DNA of 64,000 nucleotides from Aquatica leii (taxonomy: Eukaryota > Arthropoda > Insecta > Coleoptera > Lampyridae): positions 84,787,389 through 84,851,388 of the forward strand of contig CM069435.1 in assembly GCA_035610365.1 (NCBI GenBank). Reading direction: 5' to 3'. Each line of letters starts with the position of its first letter. Within the stretch, counting starts at the first letter, position 1. A program made the translations under genes and the position numbers. Below, piece by piece: positions 46,549-59,775 of the stretch. Below the pieces are notes generated by a model. The model had not been told where the DNA came from. It ran no database searches and was given only the letters and a program-made list of their open reading frames with translations.

Positions 46549-48664
46549 GTAAGTTAACAAAAGTATTCTTTATGTTTTATTTTTTCGTATTTTAAATTAA
46601 AAAACTAACGTAACATATAATCGGTGGATGTGGAGCAAAAGCTGCAGTTAAATCAATAAGAGACAACCGTAATACAGTAATTGGAAAAAATCGTAAAGAT
46701 TGTGTTAAAGTAAAGTGGATAGAGCGAAATTGGCAATTTGCTCAAACATAAAATATAGAAATTGCTCTATAAACGTATCGGAGTTATAAGAATTTAAATG
46801 TAGAGTATAAGAAAATGTAATAAATGTTTGGGATGCATAAAGTTTGATAAAAGATAAGCAGATATGTAAAAATGTATCTATGTTTTCATGTAAACTTTAT
46901 ATTATTTTTGCTAAATTGATCAATTTTAATTTTTGCTGAAGGCTTAAAGTTGCTTCTATAAAACTGATAAATCAGTTAGTTATTTTCCGTTTTTAATAGT
47001 ATCAGCTCGTATTTTTAAATGTAATATTTTCTTATAATAAATTAAATTCAATATTACTTACCGTTTAGGAGTCCTTTATTCCTTCGATCGGTACACTTCA
47101 ACCCCCCATGCTTCGTCAATACAAAAAAAATATTATTTACAGTATTTCTCAAGAACCAAATAGTATAAAAATATAAACGTTATATAAATAATTATAATAA
47201 ACAAGTTTAGAAATCAAAAAACTTTAACCACAGTATACAGAATGTCCGCTTCTGGAACTCAATTAACCATGGGAATCTCGATAACCATAAAATATAAAAG
47301 ATCGGTTAAATTAAGATAAAGTTGCGTATTTGAAAGAGCAATACTATGCCGCCAAGAAACTTAAGACATTTTCATAAATTGCTGAAATTTTTGGAAAAAA
47401 CTGAATATCTGAATTTTCTGTTTTATTTTCTACGTTGAAAATTGATGAAGGTAAACGATTCCAACTCAAACAGTATTAAGACATTTTTTCATCCAAATAT
47501 GCGATTATATTTTCCAAAGCATTTGAGATGAAAAAATAACAGTAGGCAACTTTCATTTTTTTTATGGGCGCCATTTTGGATTACGATAATATATCACAAG
47601 TTCGACCTTCTAGCTTGGTGGTAATATTAAAAATCCTGTTTTTAGAGTTACCTGTAGAAAATTTGAAATCATCGTTCTATACCTATTCTAATAAAATATA
47701 TCATGCAACAGGTTTCATCTCTTAAAACCACGATGGCGCTTATTGCTATAAAACAATTAGGCCCGGCTCCATAAAACAACGTGCCGTCAACTAACAAGAT
47801 AGTTAATTTTGCTTTATGCATTAGTCCGTATAAAAGAACGCATCAGGCAAATACATCGTTAAACTTTCCTGAGCTTTCTTCTCTAATCGCTTACAAACGT
47901 TTCAGAAACCAGTTGAAGAAAATTCTTGATCTTATTCGTAGGTCGTCTTTGCTTTCAAATATTCATTTGTTTGCTCATGTGTTAACAGCAACTATCAAAC
48001 AACAAAACTTGTGGAGATTACACTGTAACGACCCTACACTTATTTTTGAGCTTAATTGGTTGAGGACAAAGAGAACCAATTTCTATATCAGGCAAAAATT
48101 ATTCAACGAGGTATGAACACAAAGTATCTGCTGTCGTTATTTCCACTCGAGAAATCAAAAAACTTTATTCGCAATCCAAAGCAATGTTCTGTGCGGGTAG
48201 CTTTAGACTATAAAACATTTACTTTCAAACTTTCGTTTGATACGGTGTTTATCTTGGTGATCCCATCCCCAATTATTTTTAGATAACAATGACTTAATCT
48301 TTGCTTTGCAGAAAGCACCATATTTTTACGATTAATAGCGAAAATAACTGGTAACCGGCTTAAAGTACTCCTATAGTGAGCAGCTACGACAAAAAAGATT
48401 TCTATTCTACTATATTAGAAATAACAAAACCGTTATCCAAAACAACTTCGCTAGTACCTCTACCTAACGACCAAGTATTTTTCCTTGGCTGTTTTAATGC
48501 TACACTATTTCCTTTATTTGATGAACGTACTAAACTAATCCCAACAATTTAACACCGTTATCAATCGACTAACCTTCTGAACTCGATTCGGTGGATAGAT
48601 CTTCATTAATATGAATTAAAACAGAGTAACTAGCATTGTTTTAATCACTGTTATCAATACCATC
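46549..48664. other. Intronic sequence, no supported gene
   Basis: AT-rich. A 111-codon + strand frame at 47781-48116 (with LKKILDLIRRS and LHCNDPTLIFELNWLR) has no recognisable domain; it might be a LINE relic. 48300-48660 precedes the gypsy copy and holds no clear LTR. Confidence 0.35.
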
Positions 48665-49521
48665 AAGAGGGTCGTGGTGATAACGACAGTTCTCTCCATT
48701 TTGACAACTTCCTTGAGCGTAAGAGTAGTAGTCAATGGACATTTTCTGGCCCGCTGTTCTACTTGGATAATAACTGCAGACCAACACTTGAATGTCTGTT
48801 TCTCAAAAAACGACCTCCAACGTATTTGAAACTGTCCTTCAATTCAATTGATTTAACCTCCAACCAAGCTTGGGTACTGCCAATTTCTTAATGTTGTGAA
48901 ACTCCATTTCTCTCTTGAGATCCCATTATGCTCGCCACAGGTTTTCGTATAATGGCTTTGCACATGAGTACTTCTTGGTGACCAGATAAAAAAGGAAACG
49001 TCAGTCAGCACGTAATTTTAAGACTTTGCCGACCGCCAGTTGCTGTCTTCGTAGTTCATCTAGCTGTCAAAACTTCTTCTTAAAAACGACTACAATTCTT
49101 CTGAACATCTCAAGATCTTCGCGCACGCGATGTGCAATGGCGTAATTTTTGTGTGTTTGGAACAGATATTGTTGCTCCTCCGTTGTAACTCTAAACCTCT
49201 CTTTCCAGAACCCCCGAACATGCTCATAAAGTTATCGAAGTCCATTTCATCGACTTGATTCATGGTTCTGCTCGTTATTCCTCTACTTCGGACCTAGTCT
49301 TGGGTAGTGTAAAAGTCAGCACACGAGGCTAAGCGATCGATGTGGATTACTTTTGACTTGCCTCTGGGTGGTTTTTGGATGCAATATATGACGTCATTAC
49401 TACGCTGCACAACTTCATAAGGGACCTCCCGTTGCATCTGCAGCTTCGGCGACAAACCACGTCTTCTTTGGAGATTATACAACCAACTTATATCGCCTGG
49501 TTAAAACCCACTGTTTTGTGC

Positions 49522-50085
49522 CTCATTACACGCATTTCAGAACATGATCGTTGTATAAAGAAATATAGATTTTGCTAACGTTTCGGTGATTGCAAAATCT
49601 CCATCAATAGGAAAATCCGAGAAAACAAGGAAATCATCAAACACCCAAATAACTTTAATCGTGACCATGGTTTCGCGCTATCCCCTCTTTGGTTCCCGTG
49701 TCATTACTCCTTTATCAAAAACACGCCCCTTTTCAACCGTAACCCAATCAAAATCGCGCTTCTTTATATACGGAGACTACGTCTTAAGTCACTTCTATTG
49801 ATTTTAGAAACTGGCTTCGTTCACAAGTTGATTATCTAACTCTGTAGTGGTTCTTTGTTAGAATGTCTTTTGCTTTTCCAAGTTCATCGTTTTCATTCTC
49901 ACCTTTATAGAGTTTAGCTTTAGAATCTAGTTTGGTTCACAAATTGATTATTTAACTCTTTATAGGTTCTTAGTTAGATTTTGGTTGCTTGTTTGAGTTC
50001 TTTGATTTTTCTCTCACGTCTTTACGAAAGTTGGCAACTTCGGTTACGACAATGACATGGTTCAAACCCGGAAGACGTTCATAGA
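49522..50085 (+). mobile_element. Short PLE fragment nested in gypsy copy A
   Basis: CATTACACGCATTTCAGAAC at about 49524 and AACGTTTCGGTGATTGCAAA at 49577 match the GIY-YIG end of the PLE at 8.9-9.0 kb. The tail with the 110-bp repeat units (about 49800-50010) and the end GGTTCAAACCCGGAAGACGT also match. Compared with the 8.3-kb copy it lost part of the nuclease and, by small deletions near 50018-50033, both hammerhead core blocks. Confidence 0.85.
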
Positions 50086-50447
50086 TTTCGTTCCTTCTAT
50101 TTAATTTTGTCATTATATTATTGCAAATGACAAGAAAATTAATGCAAAAAGTGTTTTCTAGAAGAAAATAGATCATTTTCAGTTTTCTTTAACAAACAAA
50201 ACATTTTTTTTTTGATAGGACGTTTGCTTTTCTTAAATATTTTGACAGTATTTATTTCACTTCCTTTTCCATATTTTTAAATTTTCCGTTGTACTTTTTT
50301 ATCAAATCATTTAATTCTTTCAATACTAAAGGTTCTCAGAAGTGAAGAATATCATATAGACTGCAATAGTTTATTCGTTTTATTTTTTTTTATTGTTTGC
50401 AACGTAAAATTCCAGATTGTTGTCATATTTATCAAAATTTATTGCTA

Positions 50448-51099
50448 TTCCCTGTACGGCGAAAAGATAAAGTTAAGCCCCTCCTTCAATTTTGTATGAT
50501 AATTTAAACCAATGTATGAAGAGACAAGTTTACACTGATCAAATTAGTAAAAGCGCGAAAATTCAAAAATTATGTAATGTATAATAAGCATTAAAGATTA
50601 AAGTACATAGGAAAACGTATAATTTTCAATAAATCACACAATTTATTTTAAAAATTTATCAAATAACACTTGGAGAGAACAAATAAACATTTAAAACGCG
50701 TATGAACAAGCGCTTCAATAAATTTTTACATATCAACAAATTTGCCGAACTAAAACTATGACATATTCTATGGGAGTTTAAATAACAATCTGTATAAAAA
50801 AAGACATTTAGGATGATTCAAATGAGGAAGTCATCCTCCACACGAATATACACAAATGTCTTCCAAAGTATTTAAAAATACTATTTCGTCAAATGAATGG
50901 AAATAACAAAAACTTAAAACTGCGAATAAATTAACCAAAATGTCGAACGTTAAACTCAGGTCAAACTGAAGTATGTCATTAAATACTGGTGTTTGTTGTA
51001 ATACTGACTTGAAAATTTTAGCCAATAAAAAAAATTTATTTAAATTTAGCGCATATTTGATGGGAGGGACTTAACTCTATCTTTTCGCCGTACAGAGAA
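50448..51099. mobile_element. 652-bp MITE with about 38-bp TIRs and TA target
   Basis: The left end is TTCCCTGTACGGCGAAAAGA (50448), and the complement of the right end is TTCTCTGTACGGCGAAAAGA (51099). The TIRs run about 38 bp to CCCCTCC/CCCTCC with four differences. TA flanks both sides (50446-50447, 51100-51101). No ORF of note. TA target and length suggest a Tc1/mariner-type MITE. Confidence 0.88.
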
Positions 51100-51229
51100 T
51101 AACAATTTAGCTTCTACTTTGCTAACTTCTTTTTTGTAGATGTTTTTAAAGATAACAAGCTTCCCATATAGCACACTTTGTCTATTGTGCGTACATTTGT
51201 GGTACATCTTACCTACATTAGTCCATTTA

Positions 51230-51318
51230 TGTAATTTTTACGTACACTGTAAATACTTTAATACACGTAAACTGCACGTATGTAATATCTACGTACACTG
51301 CGCATACGTGAATGTGCA
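51230..51318 (+). repeat. Short tandem repeat, about 55-bp unit
   Basis: GTAATTTTTACGTACACTG near 51231 recurs as GTAATATCTACGTACACTG near 51282, followed in both by an AATAC/ATACGTGAAT-like word. Fewer than two full units are clear. Confidence 0.5.
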
Positions 51319-52860
51319 AAGATTTTTATTTTAAACATTGTGATGGGAGTACCGTTTACATTATTTTTCAAATCAAATAAGAAAGTTTTAAAATATCAGT
51401 TCATATTTACTTAGATGTATGTATATGTTTCTCTCTTAAGCCTCATGTACTTTGTCTAACCTCTTCATCAACTTTCTGACGTAGTCTTCTCCAGCGGCTT
51501 CTTCCTGTCTTCGTCCAAATTGGAAATCGCATGGCATGGTGTTTGGCCTGTGCTTCCGTGAACAGATAATTGGTATGCCATTAAAAAAAGGTGCAACTAC
51601 TGATCCCAGTCTCTTTGGTATTTGGACACTACTTTGGCTAAGTAATTTGCCGTTGTTCAATTCAAACGTTCAACCATGCCATCAGATTGTGGAGAGAGAA
51701 GCGTCGTTCTTCTTCATTCGTGAAATAATCGCTACTAGGATGTATTTGTTTTCCAAACCAGATTCTAACAACAGCTTTGCGACGTCAATTGCTGCTCTCT
51801 CTAAAGAGCTGCTCACGTTATACTGTTTCATCGGTGGTTTGCACTTTTTCGCTGAACCATTTCCTAATGCGCAGACCGGCACCGTTCCATGACGTCTTCT
51901 TTGCTTTTGACCAAGTCAAATTTTTCTCGAACTTTCCCTAATGTCTTTTTCACGCGAAAGTGACCTCCTGATGTATTATCGTGCAGATGCTGCAACACCT
52001 GTGACGCTCGACTCTTCGGCACTACCAACTGCAGGCTGTTTTCCGTGCCATCAGCACTACCTACTGCAGACTCTCTTTTCATCTTGTCTTGCTGTCCTTA
52101 GTACAAATTTTCGTCCATACAAACATTTGTAGAAGTGTTCTATGAACTTGACAACACATAATTGCTTTCTAGTCTGGTCAAAAATTTACCAAAACACGCA
52201 GTGACTTTTTCTTGTCCATCTTACAGCTATGAAAAGACTGCACCTATGACCAGATTGCATCGGTATCCAAATCAAATATTCCATCTTCTCTTGGATAACT
52301 TAAAATTGATGAAGTAATTAAAGCATTTTTTAATTCATAAGAAGCGTTTTGGCAGTCTTCATTCCATCTAAATTCTACTCTTTCTTTGGTAGGTTTCGTA
52401 AAAGGTTTGGAAATTGGCAGCATTTACTCAATTTTTAGATACAACGTGGCCCAGGTCTTCTTTCTTAATAGTCGTTGGAACATTTCCTTCAGGTTGTTCA
52501 AACCTTCTTCAAACGACCTTCCAACCACAATCACGTCATTTAGATAAACCAAACACGTCTTCTAAGACAGTCCTAGCACTATAGTCTCTATCAAACGCTC
52601 CAAGGTTGCAGGAGCGTTACACACACATAACAGTGAATTGCCACAAACCAGTTCCAATTGTAAACGCTGTCTTTTCACGATTCTTGGGTTCCAATTCCTT
52701 ATCCTTACTGACACCTTGTTTTTCACTCGTACTAATATTCTGCCAACCAGTAGTCCATTTTCCATCAATTTACTTTCCATTGGTTCAACTGCGCGAATCC
52801 CACCACACTTTCAGTCTTTCTAGGCAAAGTCACGTCTTCACTCAATAAGACTCTTTTGCC

Positions 52861-53529
52861 ATTTTACGTATGTTTTTGAACTACTGAGCATTAAGTTTAC
52901 ATTTTTAACTTTCAGTATTTCTTATCCCTGTGACGATTATTTTTTTATTTCTTTCATTCATGGTTACCTCTTGTTTTTTTGGGGTTTAAGAATTAATTAA
53001 TTTTTCTAGGGCATTCGGTTACTTTGTTTCTTGTTCTTTTTTCATTAACATTAACAATTTATACTAGTTGTCATCGTATCTTAATTTTAATATTTTACCA
53101 AAAAAAAATTTAAATTTTATACTGAGGAGCGACATGACGAATTAGAAATTTTTATGTCCAATTTTTACAAAAATGATTAAGTAGATAAATAATTATGAAA
53201 CATTTGTGTACTTAATGTCGTTGTAGAATATTTAAGTAATAGATAGAAAAGAAATAAGAAAAAAAACTATAAGTAATTGTTTGCATTGCCTACTGTATTA
53301 TTTTATGGTTATTGAACATTTTAATGTTTATTTTAGAGTTAGAAATAAATCAATCGAGTACATAATATAGTCGCATGACCCCCTTATGAATAAATCAAGA
53401 TATTTATGTTCGATTTAAATTTGCTTCGATTTTCTATTTATGTTAATGACGTTTAAATTTAATTTTCCATAAATTGTAAATGTGGAAACTGCAAGTAGTT
53501 TTTAAATACCTTTAATTATAATAATTTTT
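52861..53529. other. Intronic sequence, nothing recognised
   Basis: Low-complexity AT-rich sequence between gypsy copy A and the T-rich LINE relic. Confidence 0.4.
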
Positions 53530-54700
53530 GTTTGTTTAATTTACTACTCTTCTGCTCTATACTTCCTCTATCCATTCTATTTCTCTTCTTGTCTCTTCAA
53601 TACTTTTTTCTTCTTTTTTCCTTTTGTATCATTTTGTCGTATTCTTTTAACAGATGCTCCACCTCACCCTATACATTTTTTGTTTTTATTTTTAAACTTT
53701 TTTAGCTCTTTCTCATTTGTTTTTTTTTTAGTTTCTTATTTGTACACATTGTCTAAGCCATCATAGTATTTTTTCTAGTTTCCTATCTATAATTTTAGTC
53801 TATTGTTTCTTCCTTTTCTCTAGAAGTTTGGCAAAATTTTACCTTGTCTTGACATCTCATTTACATTAAATCGCGTTTTGCTTCATCTATTGTTTTTATG
53901 TTTTCACTTCTTTTATTACATCTCGTGTTTTTCTCAACCTAGTATGTATTCTCAATATTTTTCTTGTATTGCTTCTAATTTTTTATGCATCTTTTAGTCC
54001 TAGATTTCCATTGCTCTGTATTATATTTTTCGTTTCTGTTTTATTTCGATTCTGTTTCTTTTTGTTTTTTTTTCCACGTTTTTAACAACCAGACTTTTGA
54101 TTTCTCTACTCAGATTCCTTTTCTTTGTTTTTTGTACATACAGACATCTATTTCATAGTTTAGAATTTTACACTTGTTTCTTTCTTTATTTAAAGGTAAT
54201 TATAGTTGTTTTGTACATAAGTTCTAAAACGCCTACCATTAGTCAATTTTCGTTGTCTCTTTTTTTACTTTCATAATTATATAGGGCATAATAATACATA
54301 TTTTAATTGGTTAGTTTAGTCATTCTCTTCCTTGTCTTTTTTTAGTTTTTCCTATTTTTAAATTTTTTTGTGATTTTTTCCACTTGTTTATATACTTTAG
54401 TGTCGAATTTTTTACATTTTTATTGCTCGTCATGTTTTTTTCATCATTATATTCAAAATCACATCAACTATTTTTTGAACTTCAAATATCACTACGTTTG
54501 CATACTTTGCTTCTTTTATCTTAATCGAAAGTTTGTCTATATTTTTTCGAGTGTTTTTTATTTTCGCTCTACGTTCTGTTGTGCCATCTCTTTTTCGTGT
54601 AGTATTTAGTATAGTAGTATATTTCTAACTCTTATTGTTTCTATTTCTATTTATATTTCTTTTCTTACTTTTTCAATACCTATGCTTCGTTTTGATCTTC
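53530..54700 (-). mobile_element. T/C-rich stretch, probable antisense LINE C-terminal relic
   Basis: The + strand is strongly T-rich. The minus strand reads EHLLKEYDKMIQKEKRRKK (about 53670-53600) and, near 53970-53910, a diverged copy of the YLRWVLG..K.TRG..I.EE block seen in hymenopteran-type LINEs. No frame stays open. The + strand frame at 54370-54609 is a T-rich shadow. Tentative. Confidence 0.35.
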
Positions 54701-55603
54701 CCTTCTTATGCCTTTCTGCAGCTTGCAATTTCTACATGTTTGTATTTACTAAGCAACTATTTTTTTTTTTCATGCCGATGAAAAGCTCTTGGAAAGCTAA
54801 ATTTGAATTGAACTACTGCAACATTACAAACTCTTTTCTTAGACATTTCTTTATCCCACATATAGAAAACTCGTCAATGTATAGTATGTCAATACGTCTC
54901 TGCGTTATAATTCAACGCTTTGCATAGGCAGAATCCAAATCCTTATTGATTATTAAGATTCTGTCAAAGTACGTGTCAAATCGATTTTTTAATTTATGGT
55001 CATTGGCCTAAGTATTCAAATAATTCATATTTGCATCAAAATGTAATTATATTAAAATAAATGTTTTGGAATTAAGCCACGTTAAAATAGTAACTCTCAC
55101 GTTTCATCTACGAAAGCAAAATTACAAAATAAGAAACTAAAATATTCCAAGTTACAATGCAATACTAGTTTAATTGTTTCTTTTTGTTGTCTTCGAAATT
55201 CGAAAGCATAAAATAATAAACATTTTTTGGTTCAATTTAAATGTTATCAAGCAATAATATGAGTCTTGAGTATAAAGAATGTAAGTTTTTACAATGCAAT
55301 TACATTCCATAATAAAACATACCTAATGTAGTAGTCTGCAATCTGCATTATTTTAAATTACAAGCTGAAGCAATAATAGCACTGAAGAATTAAGTAGCGT
55401 TCCAGTTAACTGAAATATTTGTATTTTATTTATTTGATTGATAAACATCAAGAGAATTGCAGAATAACAGAGCTATAATTGTGTTTTCGCGTTGCGTGTT
55501 TGGAACACATATAGAAAATGTGTAATTTAAGTCATTTTTTTCTTTAATACCTAACAAACGTCAAGATATTAATAAAAGTAAAAAATTATATTTACAATTT
55601 TAG
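54701..55603. other. End of the 9-kb intron, no gene
   Basis: AT-rich; acceptor TTTACAATTTTAG ends at 55603. Confidence 0.5.
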
Positions 55604-55957
55604 ATAATGGACGATCGTTGGGAAAGTGAAGTTATTGAATATGGAGCAATCAATATTACCGGTTTTCGTATAGTGGATACTACGAAAAAGTACGTGAAAG
55701 ACTTTTTGGAAGGATGGAAACGTTTAGATCCGATCTCGTCGCAGGGAGCTGGACGTGAAAGTATTTCAGCACAAGCCGCGTTGATGTACGACGCGGTTTT
55801 TGTGTTAGTCGAAGCTTTTAATAAGCTGTTAAGAAAAAAACCCGATCGAAGAGGGCAAATTGTCAATAACGGGAGCAAAGGTTTAGATTGTAATGCGTCG
55901 AGTGGATGGGTTACTCCATGGGAACATGGAGATAAAATTTCAAGATTTTTAAGAAAG
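55604..55957 (+). CDS. GluRIA: GluRIA-type receptor, exon D (end of amino-terminal domain)
   Basis: A 354-bp exon in phase 0 at both sides; donor GTAAGT at 55958. It encodes 118 residues: IMDDRWESEVIEYGAINITG at the start (NIT is a possible glycosylation site), FLEGWKRLDP, the highly conserved SAQAALMYDAVFVLVEAFNK, and LDCNASSGWVTPWEHGDKIS near the end. From family knowledge, the stretch after LRKKPDRR is a variable loop; here it is short, whereas some flies carry a long glycine-rich insertion. The frame's ATG at 55607 is internal. Confidence 0.94.
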
Positions 55958-57057
55958 GTAAGTCAGAATGTATTAATCTTATTTTTTTATTACAGCAAAA
56001 TTGCAATAATAAAATTGATTGGTTTATTTTTCTTAACAAATTTTTTGGAATTAGTTTGAAATTTATGTAGAACAAACCACACACAGGTTTTTTAGTAGTT
56101 TTTTATGGTTTGGATTTTTTGTTGACTTTTCAAATTAGAACTTCCTTAAGGATTGAATGGGTCATAATTCAAATAAATTAAAACTTAAAAAACAAGCAAA
56201 TTTTTCGCTTTTTACAAGTTTCCGCATCGTCAGGTTTTAATCTAAAACCTTACAAAAAACTCTTTTTTATCACAAATACTTTTTGAAATAAAACGTTAAA
56301 AATTGCAAAAATGTATATAGGAAATACATAAACAATAGATTCTATGGTAGATGTTATGCGTTTTTTAAATATGTAATCTATGAAAAAAATCAGTAATTGT
56401 AGTTCTGACAGTTTCATATAATAATAATTACACAATTATTCCTGCACGCAAAAGCGTTTTTTGTGATGTATTATTAAACCGGGCGTACCTATCGCTAGAG
56501 ACGTCGCCATATTATCTAGGAATTACACTTAAATTTATAACACTACCTGTCGCATATTTTTTCTTACGAACGTTAAAAGCTGCAATAGTAGAGTTCCTTG
56601 TAACTACCAAAGAAGAAATAGGTTTTTGTATTTCTTTGTTTTAAAGAGGTATGAAACCTCTTTAAAAAAATTATGCTTCACTGTACATCTTTTTTGAATA
56701 TAAATCTACACTGTAAAATAGACTCGTTTAACAAGATTTTCTTTGAACCAATTACACAGATACTCTATTAATACTTTCAATACGGAACAGTATACAATCA
56801 CTTTAGCTGTTATGATTAAACGCATCCAAAAACCACACAATATCTAAATCGTAACTAACAGTATCTTAATCAATTTATAGCAGCTGACTGGTTTACTCAT
56901 TTTTAAATTTTTTTTTTGTAGTGCCAAGAGAAACTTCTTTATTCCATCCAAAACAAGACTTGTGAAACCTATACGACCAAACAACCCATAGCTAGAATAT
57001 TTTACTTTGATACAGAACTTCTTTTATGTCTTTTTGGTATCTAAAGCTACATCATAT
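55958..57057. other. Intronic sequence, nothing recognised
   Basis: AT-rich intron start up to the left LTR of gypsy copy B. The small open frame at 56250-56435 has no content. Confidence 0.4.
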
Positions 57058-57215
57058 TGTAACGACTTTAAAACTAATTTATTTAAAAACTAAACATTTA
57101 CACGATTTAAATTAACTACTTTTAACTAACACTAATAAAATGCAATGATATTTAAGAAAAACACTTACGTTAATTCATATATTACCATCACTCGAAAAAT
57201 AACAAAAAACTGAAT
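57058..57215 (-). repeat. 3' LTR of gypsy copy B, truncated
   Basis: TGTAACGACTTTAAAACTAA onward aligns with 60765-60930 across the whole stretch (shared TTTACACGATTTAA, AACTACTTTTAACTAA, ATCACTC.AAAAAATAA), then stops where pol-end sequence begins. Confidence 0.88.
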
Positions 57216-58290
57216 ACGACACCAGTAGAAAAGATCGTGGCGATAGCGGCAGTTCTCTCCATTTCGGAAATTTCCTTGAGCATAAAAGTAGCAATCAATG
57301 CACTTTTTCTGACCCTATATTTTACTTAAATGGTAACTGCAGACCAACACTTGAACGTCTGTTCCACGGAAGACGACCTCCAACATTATTCGAACTGTTC
57401 TCCAATTCAGTTGATCTAAGCCACAACTAAGCTTGGGTACTGTCAATTTCTTAATATTGTAAAACTCCCTTTTTGTCTTGAGATTCCATAATGCCCGCCA
57501 CAGATTTTTGTATAACGATTTTGCACGTGAGTACTTCTTGGTAACCAGATATAAAACGAAGCGTCGTTCACCACGTAGTTTTAAAACCTCTCCGACCGCC
57601 GGTAGCTGTCTTCAAAATCCTCGCTCACGCAACCGGTGATGGCGTAATATTTTCTAATTTGAAACAAGTCGTGTTATTCCTCGGTTGTAACTCCAAACCT
57701 AGCCTTTCCAGAACTCCCGTACACGCTCATAAACTTATCGAAGTCTATTCCATGTACTTGTTTTCTGGTTCTGCTTGTGATTACCTCGGTTCGGACCTAG
57801 ACAGGCGTAGAGTTGTTATCGCCCACAAACGGGGCTATAAGATCGATGTGGACCACTCTTAACTTTCGGATACGATATATGACGTCATTAATACACTGCA
57901 CAACTTTATAAGGGCCCTCCTATTGCCTCTGCGGTTTCGGCAACAAACCACATCTTTTTTGGAGATAATAAAACCACATTATGTCGCTAGGTTAAAACTC
58001 GTCATTTTGTGCCTTAACGTCATATCTGGTCTTGATTCTGCCGCTGGCGATTTGAGTGTTTGTACGTACATTCACCTGTACTTCGTCTAGCCTTTTCGTC
58101 GTAGTCTTCTCCAGCAACTTTTTCCGGTCTTCGTCCAAATTGGAGGTCGCATGGCAGTCGTATTTCGCAACCGAGCATGACACAGGATGGTGTTTTTATC
58201 CTGGGCTTTCGTAAACAGATGATCGGTATGCCATTAGAAAAAGTGCAAGTATTGATCCCACTCTCTTTGATGTTTGGACACTACGTTAGC

Positions 58291-58548
58291 TTAATACTTT
58301 CCCATTGTTCGATTTATGCCTTCAGATTGAGGATGGAGTAGCGTCGTCCTAGTTTTCTTAAATCCTAACAGTCGACAAACTTCTTGAAACAGCACGAACT
58401 CCAAGTTGCGGCTTTGGTCGGAATTTAATTCCAACGGAACTCTAAACCGGCAGAAAAACTCTTTCACTAATACGTCTGCGACCGTAGCTGCGTCGCGATT
58501 GGGCATAGCGTAAACCTTCGTCCATTTTGTGAAATAATCCATCGCCAC
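58291..58548 (-). pseudogene. Gypsy integrase catalytic core fragment
   Basis: MDYFTKWTKVYAMPNRDAAT, FRVPLELNSDQSRNLE and TRTTLLHPQSEG give the first two acidic residues (D of MDYF, D of SDQ) of the DDE triad. The usual VERFNR segment with the third acidic residue is missing: HPQSEG runs straight into INRTMG, so a small deletion removes the catalytic glutamate. An inactive integrase. Confidence 0.85.
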
Positions 58549-59733
58549 CAGGAGGTATCTGTTTCCATAATCAGATTTTGGGAACGTCCCTACAATGTCA
58601 ATGGCTACTCTCTCTCTAAAGGGTTTCCAACGTTATACTGTTTCATCGGTGCTTTGCGCTTTTTTGCTGGACCATTTCCTGGTGCACAGACCGTGCACTT
58701 ACGGCACTACTCCATGGCGTCCTCTTTGCAGTTCGCCTAGTATAATCTTTATGGAATAATCCTAATGTCTTATTTACGCCAACGTGTCTTCCTAATTTAC
58801 TATCGTGCAGATGCTTCAACACCTATGACACTCGGCTCTTCGACACTACCAACTGCAGTCTGTTTTCCGTGCTTTCGACATTCTTTAAGGATCGCTTAAA
58901 TAGACTGTCTTCCCAAAACATTCATTTCTCTACAAGTACTACTGAGGACTCCAGACAATTTATTTGAAAGTTCATTCACATCTTCTCTCTCCATATCTGT
59001 AATTATTTGTTCGGCTTCATCTCTTTTCGCTAAAGGAAGTCGGCGTGGATGTTGTCGTATCGGCCGAGCGTCTCTGGTAATAATTTTATGTCTCACTACG
59101 TTGGCTGAGGATTTGACATTTTGAGGTAAGAATGGTGTGGGCACTTCTTCGGCGACGCATCTTCACTAAAATTCACGCATCTCACAATTTGAGATACTGG
59201 CGTGCATTGGCCTACCACGGTCTTCTTTTTCAACGTTACTGGATCTGAGTTGACATTTAAGATCCTTATTGGCACCGTGTTTTTCACTCGTACTAATATT
59301 CTGCAAACTAGTAGTCCCTTTTCAATCAAGTCGCCCTCAATTGGTTCAATAGCGCGAATATAGCCTTCCCGGAAATTTCTATCTAGGCGTGCAATTATCA
59401 CACTTTCAGTCCTTCCAGCTAGAGTCACGTCTTCACTTAATAAGACTCACACGGTTGCCTTCTATGACGAATGAAAAGGAATTTCTTCACTGTCGATTTT
59501 CAGCACATCGTTTTTCATGTTCAAATGAAACCTATATTTTTTTTATAACGTCTATTGCCAGAATAACTTTTTCCGTGATGTCGGCTACCAGTATCGAGTA
59601 TTGCATTTCTCAAACCAATGGTGACTTTTACTTGTCCGTGAGTTTCTAAGTTTAAAAAATAGTTCGGAAACGTTTCAATATATTACATTCAATATATTTC
59701 CGGACGTTTCTCTGGTCTTCTTGTGGGCTTAGT

Positions 59734-59775
59734 ACAGCGTTGTCGTACGTGGCACATTTCTCCGCAGTTACGGCA
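59734..59775 (-). other. Gag zinc knuckle (CCHC) of gypsy copy B
   Basis: The minus strand reads CRNCGEMCHVRQRC, a C-x2-C-x4-H-x4-C nucleocapsid zinc knuckle, preceded by GREVT. It lies after Gag text such as FVDGLRDCETQQTLRLAWSK (about 60020-59950). Confidence 0.85.

Larger units (their letters stand above)
48665..52860 (-). mobile_element. Gypsy element copy A, antisense, with nested insertions
   Basis: Minus-strand order from right to left. 52780-52700 reads ENGLLVGRILVRVKNKV (spacer between protease and RT), then jumps at about 52640 to NAPATLERLIETI and VYLNDVIVVGRSFEEGLNN (52560-52490), so most of RT is deleted; the YLDD box reads YLND. RNase H start: RVEFRWNEDCQNASYELKNA (about 52385-52325). 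Integrase zinc-binding region: SLQLVVPKSRASQVLQHLHD (52040-51980). 51430-51660 and 48665-49520 match copy B (58090-58320 and 57225-58015). Stops and frameshifts are frequent. The sequence from about 49521 to 51440 is foreign: a PLE fragment, a MITE and flanks. No LTR was recognised at either end. Confidence 0.85.

Noticed and set aside
47781..48116. 111-codon + strand frame
   Set aside because: Longest orphan frame, but no motif could be tied to a known protein; a LINE relic is possible and unproven.
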